Below are positions 8,504 through 17,338 of a stretch of 64,000 nucleotides of DNA, in pieces. How positions within the stretch are numbered: the stretch's first letter is position 1; each line of letters opens with the position of its first letter. The translations under genes and the position numbers were made by a program. Origin of the DNA: Deltaproteobacteria bacterium (lineage in GTDB: Bacteria; Desulfobacterota; Desulfobacteria; Desulfobacterales; UBA5852); NCBI GenBank assembly GCA_020444045.1, contig JAHLLS010000005.1, positions 175,007 through 239,006 on the forward strand, read 5' to 3'. The notes below the pieces were generated by a model. That model was not told where the DNA came from. It made no database searches and saw only the letters and a program-made list of their open reading frames with translations.

Positions 8504-9316
8504 ATGTTGCACCGAAGCAGACATGGCGTTTGTGGGCTGTTGATCATGTTTGTCCTGCCGTTGATGGTCGCTTGCCCGAAGACCAAACCACCGACACCTC
8601 CGGTGTCGACGGGTCCCGACCCGGCCGCCTACGACGCACTGGTCGCCGACAACCACCGCATCGCGCAGACGGTGCGCGAGCAGGAGCGCATGCTGCGGGA
8701 ATATGAAGCCCGCATTCATCGGCTGCAGCTCCAGCTGTTGGAAAGCGACGCCCGCCATCAGGCCCAGCAGACGCAATTATCGGTACAGCAGGACATGTTG
8801 GATGAGGCGGTCGTCGAGGTCGTCCGCACCAAGGCCAAACTCCGCAGCATCGAAAGCCGGGCCGAGGCGGCATCTTCCATGGCCGAAGCTGAGATTTCCC
8901 TCAAGGGGCTTGCGGAGAGACTTGCGACGAACGACGGAGGGCCGCCGGAAGACTATCTGAAAGCCGAAGCCCTGCTGCGCATGAGCACCACCGAATTCAA
9001 AAGAGAAAACTATGGCGGGTCCCTCTATCTGGCCGGTCAAGCCCAGAATCAGATCCGGACCATCCAGAGTCATCTGGCCCACCAGGCCGATTATGCGCTG
9101 ACCCCGGGCGAAGTCCTGTTTGCCCAGCCGCTGCCGCTCAAAGTATTGACGCGCAGCAATTTGCGCCGGAACCCCTCCCGGCAGGCCAAAGTCAACCGTA
9201 CGCTTGACCAGGGGACGCTGATTGTCGGCTATTCCTACAAGGCGGAGTGGATTCGGGTCCATACTGAGGATGGCGGTCAGGGGTGGATCTTTCAGACGCT
9301 GGTGGGCGGTCGCTAG
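8504..9316 (+). CDS. Lipoprotein with coiled coil and C-terminal SH3-like domain
   Basis: A 270-residue predicted lipoprotein. The N terminus has a hydrophobic stretch (LLIMFVLPLMVAC) and a lipobox-type Cys24, followed by a Pro/Thr-rich linker. Residues ~40-120 are rich in Arg/Glu/Gln heptads and should form a long coiled coil, and the last ~65 residues (VLTRSNLRRNPS...WIRVHTEDGGQGWIF) look like a bacterial SH3 domain that binds peptidoglycan or a protein. The start is ATG 8504, with GGGAGA 9 bases upstream; the frame stays open to 8477 without an SD. It is probably an envelope structural or assembly factor. No specific function is recognised. Confidence 0.75.
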   Translation: MLHRSRHGVCGLLIMFVLPLMVACPKTKPPTPPVSTGPDPAAYDALVADNHRIAQTVREQERMLREYEARIHRLQLQLLESDARHQAQQTQLSVQQDMLDEAVVEVVRTKAKLRSIESRAEAASSMAEAEISLKGLAERLATNDGGPPEDYLKAEALLRMSTTEFKRENYGGSLYLAGQAQNQIRTIQSHLAHQADYALTPGEVLFAQPLPLKVLTRSNLRRNPSRQAKVNRTLDQGTLIVGYSYKAEWIRVHTEDGGQGWIFQTLVGGR

Positions 9317-9411
9317 GGCATGGGCGGGGAATAGGGTTCCCGGATTCAAGGGGTCAGAGTTGCAAGGGTTTTTTCACCTCAACTTTTTTTGAAGATCATC
9401 CTGATCCGATC

Positions 9412-9431
9412 CCCCTTTGCGGAGGGGTTTT
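9412..9431 (+). terminator. Probable intrinsic terminator after the lipoprotein gene
   Basis: CCCCT (9412-9416) and AGGGG (9423-9427) form a short stem followed by TTTT. It lies at the convergent end with the diguanylate cyclase gene and slightly overlaps that gene's stop. Confidence 0.45.
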
Positions 9432-11202
9432 ACGTCACGTTTTTACGCTTTCCTTTCGGAATCAGGCGAATGGGTTCTTGTTCCTGATGCGATGCGTCCT
9501 GGCCCGTGGCCGGTACCACCCGGTTTCGGCCGGCCGCCTTGGCGGCGTAAAGCGCATGGTCGGCCTGCTGGAACAAGTCTTCCGGGTTGTCGCCGTGCTC
9601 GGGGAACATGGCGATCCCGATGCTGACGGTGACACGGTCTCCCTTGCGGTTGATACTTTCGCGGGACACCCGTTCCCGAATGCGCTCGGCCACTTCCTGG
9701 CTGCCGGCCACCCCCACCTCGGGCAGCATGACAATAAATTCCTCTCCTCCATAGCGGGCAATGTAATCACAGCTGCGCACGGTTTCGCGGAATAGGGTGC
9801 CCAGCAGACGGAGAACCTCATCGCCTTTCTGATGCCCGTAGGTGTCGTTGATCAGTTTGAAATGGTCGATATCGATGACGAACAGGGCGAAGGTATGGTC
9901 GTTGCGTTTCGAGCGGGTGACTTCGCCGTGCAGTGTCTCCATCAAGTGTTTGCGGTTATGCAGGCCGGTCAATTCATCGGTTATGGACAGTTGATGCAGT
10001 TTGCGGTTTTTTTCCTGCAGTTCGGCGTTGACGGCGTCCAATTCATCGCGGCTGCGCCGCAGACGCGCCACCATGTGGTTGAAGACCTGCGTCAGGTAGC
10101 CCACTTCGGAACGGGTGTTGACCGGGAGATCCACGTCCAGGTCGCCGGCCGCCACCTGGTCGGCGCCAAGGGTGAGACGCCGCAGCGGTCGCACGATGGT
10201 CAACCCCAGGAAATAGGCGCACAGCCCGATGCCCACCAGCAGGCACGCCACCAGCACCAGGGTCATACGCTGCAAATCGGCGATCTGCGCAAACGCCTTG
10301 ACCTTGTCCATCTCGGCCACGACGCCCCACCCCAGGGAGGGGACGACGTTGAGCGTCCCGATCACGGTCAGGCCGTCGTAGCTGGTGTAGGTGATGGCCT
10401 GCCCGATAAGATCGTAAAGCCGGGTCACTTTGGCGTGGTCCAGGTAGACCTCCCGGGAAGGGGAAGAAAACAGATGCGAGCTCGCCAGCACTTTGCCCTG
10501 GTTATTGACCAGATAGGTTTCACGCGTGTCCGTCTGGGTATAGGCGGTCAGCACGCGGTCGATGGCATCGAGCGACAATTTGGCGCCCAGAACCCCGATA
10601 CTTTCGCCACCGGGGGTGCGGATGGGGTCCGCTATCAGGATGACCCGCGCTTGGAGTCCTTCATCAAAATAGGCTTCGCCGATGACCGCCTGTCCGTCTA
10701 CGACTTTTTTCCGCCAGTCAAAGGGCATCGCCGGTGTTTTGCGTTCGGCGGCACTGGTGGCCATGAGATGGCCGTCCAGGTCGATGATCATCAATTCGAC
10801 ATAGTCGGCGAATTTGGCCCGCACGGCCTGCAGGTATTCCTGGATCAGACTCATGGCCACCAGATTCTCGACGGTCGTGCCGTCCGTGCGGAGAATTTTG
10901 ACCATGTTTTCCGATACGATATAAGAGCTGGCAAAGACCCGCACATCGTATAACTTTTCTTTTACGAGAAGGTCGATTTCACGGGACACCTGGGAGGCCG
11001 AGTCGCGTATTTCCTGGGAAATTTTCTCGTTGAGAAACCGGGTGTTTTGAAGATAGGACAGGCTGCCCAGGGTGATGGCCGGAATAACCGTGGCGGCCAG
11101 GGCAAAGGCCATGATGCGAATCTTGATGCTTTTTAGCCAGGGCGGTTTGCGATAAGCGGCCTGAGCATTCTGTTCGGGTGCGTGGGGCGTATCAGGTTCC
11201 AT
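9430..11202 (-). CDS. Membrane diguanylate cyclase (dCache-HAMP-GGDEF)
   Basis: A 590-residue membrane enzyme that makes cyclic di-GMP from GTP. TM1 (~28-50) and TM2 (~310-332) flank a large periplasmic double-Cache sensor (~55-300, with typical DxxGxxxATSA-like and GVLGAKLSLD segments). A HAMP domain (~333-385), a coiled coil and a GGDEF domain (~420-575) follow. The active site reads RYGGEEF, and an inhibitory RxxD I-site (RSCD) lies five residues ahead of GGEEF, so product inhibition is expected. The signal is probably a small molecule such as an amino or organic acid, as for other Cache sensors. It is convergent with the lipoprotein gene and divergent from the CNNM gene. ATG 11202 is followed by a basic cytoplasmic N terminus before TM1. 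Confidence 0.92.
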   Translation of the reverse strand: MEPDTPHAPEQNAQAAYRKPPWLKSIKIRIMAFALAATVIPAITLGSLSYLQNTRFLNEKISQEIRDSASQVSREIDLLVKEKLYDVRVFASSYIVSENMVKILRTDGTTVENLVAMSLIQEYLQAVRAKFADYVELMIIDLDGHLMATSAAERKTPAMPFDWRKKVVDGQAVIGEAYFDEGLQARVILIADPIRTPGGESIGVLGAKLSLDAIDRVLTAYTQTDTRETYLVNNQGKVLASSHLFSSPSREVYLDHAKVTRLYDLIGQAITYTSYDGLTVIGTLNVVPSLGWGVVAEMDKVKAFAQIADLQRMTLVLVACLLVGIGLCAYFLGLTIVRPLRRLTLGADQVAAGDLDVDLPVNTRSEVGYLTQVFNHMVARLRRSRDELDAVNAELQEKNRKLHQLSITDELTGLHNRKHLMETLHGEVTRSKRNDHTFALFVIDIDHFKLINDTYGHQKGDEVLRLLGTLFRETVRSCDYIARYGGEEFIVMLPEVGVAGSQEVAERIRERVSRESINRKGDRVTVSIGIAMFPEHGDNPEDLFQQADHALYAAKAAGRNRVVPATGQDASHQEQEPIRLIPKGKRKNVT

Positions 11203-11454
11203 GCCGGCAACCCTCCCGGGTTGGTGACGTCACCGGTCCGGTATCGATCCGGTGGAGTGGTCTTCTATAAGGTGAAGCCGAAAGCGCCTCATAAACAAAA
11301 AAATATTACAACTATCTGAAACAATTGTCAATCTATCGGTCATGGGCGACGATTCGACCAGACGGTAACCGTTGACAATGACCACCGCGCATGGTTTGAC
11401 CGGGGGGATTCATTGATAACCACGGAATTATCATCATGAAAGCGATTGCCTGAT

Positions 11455-12534
11455 ATGGAATTATTGGTCCTGTTTTTTCTGCTGTCTATCGGATTTTCAT
11501 TTCTTTGTTCGGTCTGGGAGGCGGTCCTCCTGAGCATTCCGCCTTCCTATGTGGCCGCCCGTGTCAAGGAAGGCACCCGGATGGGAAACCGTCTGGGCCG
11601 CTTTAAGGCCGACATCGATCGTCCGCTGGCGGCGATTCTGACCCTCAATACGATTGCCCACACGGTGGGGGCCATCGGGGTAGGGGCCCAGGCCGCCCGG
11701 CTGTTCAGTGACAGTCGTGTGTTGGGGATCAACATCGCCGCGGTGGTGGTGCCGACCGCGATGACCCTGGCCATTCTGATCCTTTCGGAGATCATCCCCA
11801 AAACACTCGGCGCCAACTACTGGCGGTCGCTGGTGGGGGTGACGATCCGTGCCGTGACCATCATTATTTATATGCTTTACCCGCTGGTGTGGCTCAGCCA
11901 GGTCATTACGCGCCGTTTGAAAAGCGACAAGGAGCGCAGTGTGCTGAGCCGGTCGGAGTTTTCGGCCATGGCCGAGACCATTGCCGAACAGGGGGTTTTG
12001 CAGAAACAGGAATTCGGGATCATCAAAAACCTGCTCCGCTTCGAGAGCGTGCGGGCCCGGGATGTCATGACCCCCCGGACGGTGGTGATCGCAGCGGACG
12101 AAAACCAGACCATCGGCACGTTCAACGCGCAAAGCGCTGCGCTCCGGGTTTCGCGGATACCGGTGTATGATGGCACCATCGATCATGTCACCGGGTTTGT
12201 CATTCGGTCGGAACTCCTGGCCCGGCTGGTGGAAGGGAAACAAGAGATGCTGTTGAAGGATCTCAAGCGCCCGATCGTCATTGTCGGTGAAAACGACCTG
12301 CTGCCTGATATTTTCAACACCCTCATCACGCAGCAGGCCCATATCGCCGTGGTGGTCAGCCAGTATGGCGGCATGTCCGGCATTTTGACCATGGAAGACG
12401 TGGTGGAAACCTTGCTGGGGTTGGAGATTGTGGATGAATTCGACCGCACCGCCGACATGCAGGGTCTGGCCCGTAAAAATTGGGAGGCCCGCGCCAGAGC
12501 CCTCGGTTTGATCCCAGCGGATTCGGGACCATGA
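11455..12534 (+). CDS. CNNM/CorC-type membrane protein (DUF21 + CBS pair)
   Basis: A 359-residue protein of the 'hemolysin'/CNNM family. Residues 1-~145 contain four hydrophobic segments of the DUF21 transmembrane domain, including LILSEIIPKTLG, the conserved acidic/Pro signature. Residues ~190-315 form a pair of CBS domains (VMTPRTVVIAADENQ...GGMSGILTMEDVVETLLG). Relatives are linked to magnesium or sodium transport. The C-terminal CorC_HlyC domain found in longer members is absent; the protein ends ~30 residues after the CBS pair with EIVDEFDR, which is common in short forms. ATG 11455 is preferred over TTG 11446. The next gene is a DksA-type protein 74 bases downstream. Confidence 0.87.
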   Translation: MELLVLFFLLSIGFSFLCSVWEAVLLSIPPSYVAARVKEGTRMGNRLGRFKADIDRPLAAILTLNTIAHTVGAIGVGAQAARLFSDSRVLGINIAAVVVPTAMTLAILILSEIIPKTLGANYWRSLVGVTIRAVTIIIYMLYPLVWLSQVITRRLKSDKERSVLSRSEFSAMAETIAEQGVLQKQEFGIIKNLLRFESVRARDVMTPRTVVIAADENQTIGTFNAQSAALRVSRIPVYDGTIDHVTGFVIRSELLARLVEGKQEMLLKDLKRPIVIVGENDLLPDIFNTLITQQAHIAVVVSQYGGMSGILTMEDVVETLLGLEIVDEFDRTADMQGLARKNWEARARALGLIPADSGP

Positions 12535-12607
12535 TGCCGTTGGTGTTCACCATGTTGTCTAAGACGCCGGTGCCCCTCACACCTCTCGTTAGAAAGATCA
12601 AGCGCCT

Positions 12608-12952
12608 ATGGATGCCCGACAGAAGGAAACCCTTACCCGTCACATTCAAAAGACAATCGCCGGCTTGAAAGCGGACATCGATGCTTACAAGGGGCTGACC
12701 CAGCCCATTGCGCCGGACGATTCGATTGGACGGCTGACGCGGATGGAAGCCATCAACAGCAAGAGCATCAACGAGGCGGCCCTGCGCAGAGCCTGCAACA
12801 AGTTATCCCGCCTGGAACAGACGCTACGCAAGATGGACGATCCGGATTTCGGATTTTGCCGGGAGTGCGAGGAACCGGTACCGTTTGCCCGCCTAATGGC
12901 CATGCCGGAGTCCGATCTTTGTGTGGCCTGTGCTGAAAAATCCATCGGTTGA
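12608..12952 (+). CDS. TraR/DksA-type zinc-finger protein
   Basis: A 114-residue protein with a C-terminal four-cysteine zinc finger, CREC...CVAC (residues ~84-107), preceded by a helical region (SINEAALRRACNKLSRLEQTLRKM) that would form the coiled-coil tip. DksA family members bind the RNA polymerase secondary channel and adjust transcription with ppGpp. It is shorter than E. coli DksA (151 residues) and lacks the paired acidic tip DxxDxA in an obvious form, so it is more like a DksA paralogue or TraR. Only a weak SD is seen. It may share a transcript with the CNNM gene. Confidence 0.8.
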   Translation: MDARQKETLTRHIQKTIAGLKADIDAYKGLTQPIAPDDSIGRLTRMEAINSKSINEAALRRACNKLSRLEQTLRKMDDPDFGFCRECEEPVPFARLMAMPESDLCVACAEKSIG

Positions 12953-13118
12953 AAACAGGTAGAACTTTGGTGATTAGGGGGGCTTATGGAAAAAGACCTT
13001 GACGCTGCGCCCTCAATGGCCATTCTCATGCTGTTGTTGAAGGATAACCGTAAAGTGCGTCCGACCGCTTTGCGGAGCAGCATCCGAATCATCATTCCCA
13101 TCCGAAGGAGAGTTTCCC

Positions 13119-13436
13119 ATGGCCGATTCCATATCCGTGCCGGATTTGTCCGAGCGTCTGGCGAATAACCGAAACATGACGTTGTTCGATGTGCGAAGAA
13201 AAGGTGATTTTGAACAATCGCCGCAGAAAATAGTCGGTGCCCGCTGGCGCGATCCGGAAGCCATCGCGGACTGGATCGATGCGGTACCGAAGGATCAGGA
13301 CGTGGTTATCTATTGCGTCAAGGGCGGCTCGGTCAGTCAGTCCGTGACGGCCCAGCTCAAGCAACAGGCTTGCCGGGTCCAATTCCTGGAAGGCGGGATC
13401 AACGCATGGCGTGAAAATGGGGGCTCGGTTGAATAG
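13119..13436 (+). CDS. Single-domain rhodanese
   Basis: A 105-residue cytoplasmic rhodanese domain. The catalytic loop is YCVKGGSVSQ, with Cys66 as the persulfide-carrying residue, preceded by the CH2A-type LFDVRRKGDFEQS and followed by LEGGINAWREN, the family's C-terminal signature. It could carry sulfane sulfur for sulfur assimilation or detoxification. AAGGAGAG lies 6-8 bases ahead of the ATG. The 166 bases upstream hold no convincing gene. A strong bidirectional terminator follows. Confidence 0.88.
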   Translation: MADSISVPDLSERLANNRNMTLFDVRRKGDFEQSPQKIVGARWRDPEAIADWIDAVPKDQDVVIYCVKGGSVSQSVTAQLKQQACRVQFLEGGINAWRENGGSVE

Positions 13437-13494
13437 GATGGCTTTAGTTCGAAGCAATGCAGGCCGGTCTGACCTCAGCGTATCGATGAAACGA

Positions 13495-13529
13495 AAAGCC
13501 CGAAGCCATGCTATATGGCTTCGGGCTTT
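13495..13529. terminator. Bidirectional terminator between rhodanese and proX
   Basis: A perfect 15-bp stem, AAAGCCCGAAGCCAT (13495-13509) with ATGGCTTCGGGCTTT (13515-13529), and a 5-base loop. A/T tracts on both sides serve both convergent transcripts. Confidence 0.9.
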
Positions 13530-13552
13530 GTCAATTTGATGGAGAAATGGAT

Positions 13553-14587
13553 TTATTTAGCGGCTTTACGGGCTTCCGCCAGCCAGCCGTTCCACTTTTC
13601 CGCATTCTTCGCGATCCACTCGTCTGCGTGGCGCGCGATATCCTTGTCGGATTTTTCCCCTTCGTTCATACGGGTGTTCTGCGCGTTGATGTCTGCCAGG
13701 GGAAGTGTGAATACCTCTAAGAACTTCTTGGCCGCCGGGTTCTTTTCCATAAACTTTTTGTTGGCGACGGCCCGAATGTCAGAAACGACGAATCCGAGTT
13801 TGATCGGGTCACTGACCGCACCCGTAACACCGGAAACCGTCATACGCTCCTCGGCGCTTTTCTGCGCGTCCGTGGGCTTGATCTCGGGCACGTTGATCCA
13901 CATCACATCTTCGCCCGGTTTGAGCTTATAGACCGTCCAATTGGGTGTCCAGGTGTAAAAGAAGACCGGTCCTCCGCTTTTGTAGTTACCCAAGGCAGAG
14001 GCCATGCCGGCCTCATAGGAGGCCTTGACCGGATTGATGGAATCTTCGAGGCCGTAGACCTCCATATGATAGCCAATGACTTGTTCACACCCCCAGCCTG
14101 GCGGACAGGCGGTAAGGTCGGCTTTGCCGTCGCCGTTGAGATCGAAGGCTTTCTTGACCTCGTCGCGTTTGAAATCGTCCAGCGACTTGATGTTGTACTT
14201 CTCAACGTCTCGCTTGGATACCAGGTATCCCTGCAAGCCGCCGGCTTTGACAACGAAACCGACCTTGTCCGCCTTGTCGTAAAAATCCTTGGGCAGTTGA
14301 GCGTTGTGCATGGGGAACCAGCCGTTGGTCCAGTAGTCGACGTCGCCTAAAGCAACGGACTTGTAGAAGATCGGGTTCGTCAGATCTTTGGGGGCCTTGA
14401 CCTTATAGCCCAGCTCTTCCATGCCTTTGCGTACCAGGGCTTCCTGGAAAAAACCGGTATTCCAGGTGGCGCGGGCGGGCTGCAGCGTAGTGCCCATGCC
14501 CGGTTTCATATCATCGGCCGCGGCGGGAATGGCAGCCAGCGACAGACACAACGTGATCAAGATCAATAGACGGGTTAAAGGTTTCAT
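13553..14587 (-). CDS. proX: Glycine betaine/proline-betaine ABC transporter, periplasmic binding protein
   Basis: A 344-residue periplasmic protein with a Sec signal peptide (MKPLTRLLILITLCLSLAAI, cleaved after PAAA). The mature protein is a ProX-type quaternary-amine binder: QPARATWNTGFFQEALVRKG, GDVDYWTNGWFPMHNAQ and GGPVFFYTWTPNWTVYKLKPG supply the aromatic residues that form the cation-pi box in this family. Trp residues in DYWTNGW and TWTPNW are visible. The start is ATG 14587 with AAAGGAGG upstream; the longer frame to 14620 lacks a signal-peptide logic. It is the last gene of the marR-proV-proW-proX operon and is followed by a strong terminator. The ligand is probably glycine betaine or proline betaine. 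Confidence 0.93.
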   Translation of the reverse strand: MKPLTRLLILITLCLSLAAIPAAADDMKPGMGTTLQPARATWNTGFFQEALVRKGMEELGYKVKAPKDLTNPIFYKSVALGDVDYWTNGWFPMHNAQLPKDFYDKADKVGFVVKAGGLQGYLVSKRDVEKYNIKSLDDFKRDEVKKAFDLNGDGKADLTACPPGWGCEQVIGYHMEVYGLEDSINPVKASYEAGMASALGNYKSGGPVFFYTWTPNWTVYKLKPGEDVMWINVPEIKPTDAQKSAEERMTVSGVTGAVSDPIKLGFVVSDIRAVANKKFMEKNPAAKKFLEVFTLPLADINAQNTRMNEGEKSDKDIARHADEWIAKNAEKWNGWLAEARKAAK

Positions 14588-14633
14588 AAATTCCTCCTTT
14601 GTTTTGGTTCTCATTAACAATACCGGATCACTT

Positions 14634-15464
14634 TTATTTCTTTTGCGCCATCGACTGGGTAAGCCGGTCCAGCACGATGGCCATCAACACGATGCTCAGC
14701 CCGCCGATGACGGCCCGGCCGATATCCAGGGTATTCAAGCCCAGAATCACGGGTGATCCCAGCCCGCCGGCACCGATGAGGGCCGCGATGACGACCATGG
14801 ACAGCGCCATCATGATGGTCTGGTTGAGGCCGGCCAGGATCGTGGGCATGGCCAGGGGCACCTGGACGCGGAGCAGCACCTGCCGGTTGGTGGCGCCGAA
14901 GGCTTGGGCCGCTTCCACCAGTTCGGGGTGCACCTGCCGGATGCCCAGACTGGTCAACCTGATCAGGGGGGGCAGGGCGAAGATAATGGTCGCCAGAACA
15001 CCGGCCACGTTGCCGACCGAAAAGAGCATGACGATGGGCACCAGGTAGACAAAGGCCGGCGTGGTCTGCATGGCATCCAGCACGGGCCGCAGTCCGGCTT
15101 CGAAGTTGTCGCTGCGGCCGGCCCAGATGCCGAGGGGAATGCCCACCAGGGCGCAGAAGATAACCGAGGACAGCACCATGGCCAGCGTTGTCATGGTCGC
15201 CGCCCAAAGGCCTAACAGGCCGATGATCGTCATGGTAATGACGGTAAAAATGGCCAGCCCCTTGCCGGAAAACTTCCAGGCGGCGAAGGCCAGCAGCGCG
15301 ATGATGATGATGGGCGAAAGCGCATTCAAACCGGCATCGAAGCCGTTCAAGGTCTGTTCCACCGGCCATTTGAGGGCCTGGAATACATCGCGGTAGTTGT
15401 CGACCAGCCAGTCGACAAACTGGGATACCCACACATCGAGTGGGATGACTTTATCTTCAAACAT
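14634..15464 (-). CDS. proW: Glycine betaine ABC transporter permease
   Basis: A 276-residue inner-membrane permease with about 7 hydrophobic segments. The cytoplasmic EAA loop (LVEAAQAFGATNRQVLLRVQVPLAMP, ~190-215) is the contact with the ATPase ProV. The soluble N-terminal ~45 residues (VPLDVWVSQFVDWLVDNYRDVF) match the start of ProW/OpuAB. It lies 65 bases after proV and 46 before proX on the same strand. Confidence 0.93.
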   Translation of the reverse strand: MFEDKVIPLDVWVSQFVDWLVDNYRDVFQALKWPVEQTLNGFDAGLNALSPIIIIALLAFAAWKFSGKGLAIFTVITMTIIGLLGLWAATMTTLAMVLSSVIFCALVGIPLGIWAGRSDNFEAGLRPVLDAMQTTPAFVYLVPIVMLFSVGNVAGVLATIIFALPPLIRLTSLGIRQVHPELVEAAQAFGATNRQVLLRVQVPLAMPTILAGLNQTIMMALSMVVIAALIGAGGLGSPVILGLNTLDIGRAVIGGLSIVLMAIVLDRLTQSMAQKK

Positions 15465-15529
15465 GTTATTTCTCCGTATTTAGCTCTTGGCCCGAACATA
15501 AAAATAGTGATGGTTCTTTTTGCCGGTTG

Positions 15530-16750
15530 TCAGTTGGCGGAATGCGCCTCCATACTTTCTTCGGTGCGGTGGAGTGTTCGCAGGAAGCGGTTTTTGGACA
15601 CCACCCCTTTGTAGACATTCTGATCGTCAACCACCGGAATCGGCCAGCTGCTGGAGGCCACTTGCGGCAGAATGTCCTGCATCGAATCGTTCAGGGTGAC
15701 GGCGATGCCATTTTCCAAATAGGCCTGACTAATCGGGTTGTCCGGCTTGCCGCTTTCCAGCGCCTCGCGCAGGGACTCCGAGGACACGATGCCGAGAAAG
15801 CGATGTTTGGGATCCAGCACGTACAAATGGTCGCGCTCGCTACTGCTCAATAATTCGTGGCAGGCCCGCAGGCTGCCCTTTTTGGACACCACGATTGTCG
15901 GGTGGGTGTCGCGCACGATGTCACCGGCTGAAATGACGTTGGTGGGATCGACCCCTCTGAAAAAGGCGCGTACGTAGTCGTCGGCCGGGTTCTGCAGAAT
16001 TTCCTCGGGCGGCCCTACCTGAACTACACGGCCCCCCTCCATGATGGCGATGCGGTCGCCGATGCGCAGGGCCTCGTCCAGATCGTGGGAGATGAAGACG
16101 ATGGTGCGCTGGTCCTCCTCCTGAAGTTTGAGCAGTTCATCCTGCATCTCGGTCCTGATCAGGGGATCGAGGGCCGAAAAGGCCTCGTCCATGAGCAGGA
16201 TGTCGGGGTCCACGGCCAGGCCGCGCGCCAGGCCCACGCGCTGCTGCATCCCGCCGCTGAGCTCTTTGGGATAAGAGTTCTCCCAGCCGGCAAGCCCCAC
16301 CTGTTCAAGGGCTTCCATGGCGCGTTGCTTGCGCTTTTCTTTGTCCGTCTTGGCCAGGTCGAGGCCGAAGGCCGCATTTTCGAGAACCGTCAGGTGCGGC
16401 ATGAGGGCAAAGGATTGAAACACCATGCTCATGTTGTGCAGGCGGAATTTGACCAACTCGTCCTGACCCATCTTAATGACATCTTTCCCATCCACGATCA
16501 CCTTGCCGGCGGTGGGTTCGATGAGGCGGTTGAGCATGCGCACGATGGTGGACTTGCCAGAGCCGGACAATCCCATGATGACGAAGATTTCGCCGGATTC
16601 GATGGTAAAACTGGCATTGTCGACCCCTACGGTCATGCCGGTCTTGTCGTGAACGGATTCCTTGTTGTGCCCCTCTTTGAGAAGCTGCATGGCTTTTTTC
16701 GGCTGGTCACCGAAAATTTTGTACAGATTTTCTACAACGATCTTATCCAC
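15530..16750 (-). CDS. proV: Glycine betaine ABC transporter ATPase with CBS pair
   Basis: A 406-residue ATPase: Walker A GLSGSGKST (~60), signature LSGGMQQRVGLARGLA, Walker B ILLMDEAFSALDP, and a switch His in FISHDLDEAL. A C-terminal pair of CBS domains (~285-400) follows, which in OpuA senses ionic strength and gates transport. All ATPase motifs are intact. I place the start at GTG 16750, with AGAGGG 8 bases upstream; GTG 16757-16759 is an in-frame alternative that overlaps the SD. It follows the MarR gene by about 40 bases. Confidence 0.93.
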   Translation of the reverse strand: MDKIVVENLYKIFGDQPKKAMQLLKEGHNKESVHDKTGMTVGVDNASFTIESGEIFVIMGLSGSGKSTIVRMLNRLIEPTAGKVIVDGKDVIKMGQDELVKFRLHNMSMVFQSFALMPHLTVLENAAFGLDLAKTDKEKRKQRAMEALEQVGLAGWENSYPKELSGGMQQRVGLARGLAVDPDILLMDEAFSALDPLIRTEMQDELLKLQEEDQRTIVFISHDLDEALRIGDRIAIMEGGRVVQVGPPEEILQNPADDYVRAFFRGVDPTNVISAGDIVRDTHPTIVVSKKGSLRACHELLSSSERDHLYVLDPKHRFLGIVSSESLREALESGKPDNPISQAYLENGIAVTLNDSMQDILPQVASSSWPIPVVDDQNVYKGVVSKNRFLRTLHRTEESMEAHSAN

Positions 16751-16792
16751 GTGTATCACCCTCTGCTGCTTGAATTGATGAATATAAAGCCG

Positions 16793-17338
16793 TTACCGAG
16801 CCCGCGGGTCAGCCTCGTCAGGTTTGGCGACCGGGTTGTCGATCGGGCTGGTCTCCAGAAAGGGGGCGGCCTGAATCGCTTTGGCGTCCATGATGGACAC
16901 GAGGCGCTGCAGGGAACTCAAGATCATGGTCTGCTCCCATTCTTGAAGATCCGAAAACCGCTCGACGAAGGCCTCCTGCATCAACGGCGGTGCGTCGTCC
17001 AGGACCTGCTGGCCTTTTCTGGTGATGCGCACCATGATGCGTCGTTTGTCGCGTTCGCTGCGTCGACGGGCCAGCAGGCCGCGTTTTTCCATGCGTTCCA
17101 GAATACCCGTCACGGTGGCCTGGCTGAGGCTCACCGCCTGTGCGATTTCACCGGCCGTGACCTCTCCCATGCGGGTTATTTCCTGCAGAATGACCAGCTG
17201 CGGCCCGGTCAACCCCACCCTTTTGACCAGTTTCTTGGAATTCGTATCGATCGCCTGGATAATTTTCCGCAGGGCGATCATGACATTGTCGCTGACCGTG
17301 CGATCATGAACGGTTGCTGCAACTGAGGCATGACCCAT
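16793..17338 (-). CDS. MarR-family transcriptional regulator of the proVWX operon
   Basis: A 181-residue winged-helix regulator. The DNA-binding core is GPQLVILQEITRMGEVTAGEIAQ...SLSQATVTGILERMEKRGLLARRRSERDKRRIMVRIT, with the wing Asp-Lys-Arg-Arg typical of MarR. It is the first gene of the proVWX operon, so it likely represses its own operon until osmotic stress or a ligand releases it, as for EctR/GbsR-type regulators; that is inference. The start is ATG 17338 with GAGGA about 9 bases upstream; the frame stays open to 17377. The C-terminal ~20 residues are Pro/Asp-rich and appear disordered. Confidence 0.85.
   Translation of the reverse strand: MGHASVAATVHDRTVSDNVMIALRKIIQAIDTNSKKLVKRVGLTGPQLVILQEITRMGEVTAGEIAQAVSLSQATVTGILERMEKRGLLARRRSERDKRRIMVRITRKGQQVLDDAPPLMQEAFVERFSDLQEWEQTMILSSLQRLVSIMDAKAIQAAPFLETSPIDNPVAKPDEADPRAR

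Noticed and set aside
12986..13168. 60-codon plus-strand frame before the rhodanese
   Set aside because: Overlaps the rhodanese start by 50 bases and encodes a basic, low-complexity peptide, although GGGGGG precedes its ATG.
16085..17326. Plus-strand frame across proV and the MarR gene
   Set aside because: Spans two real minus-strand genes and their intergenic gap; no domain and no SD.
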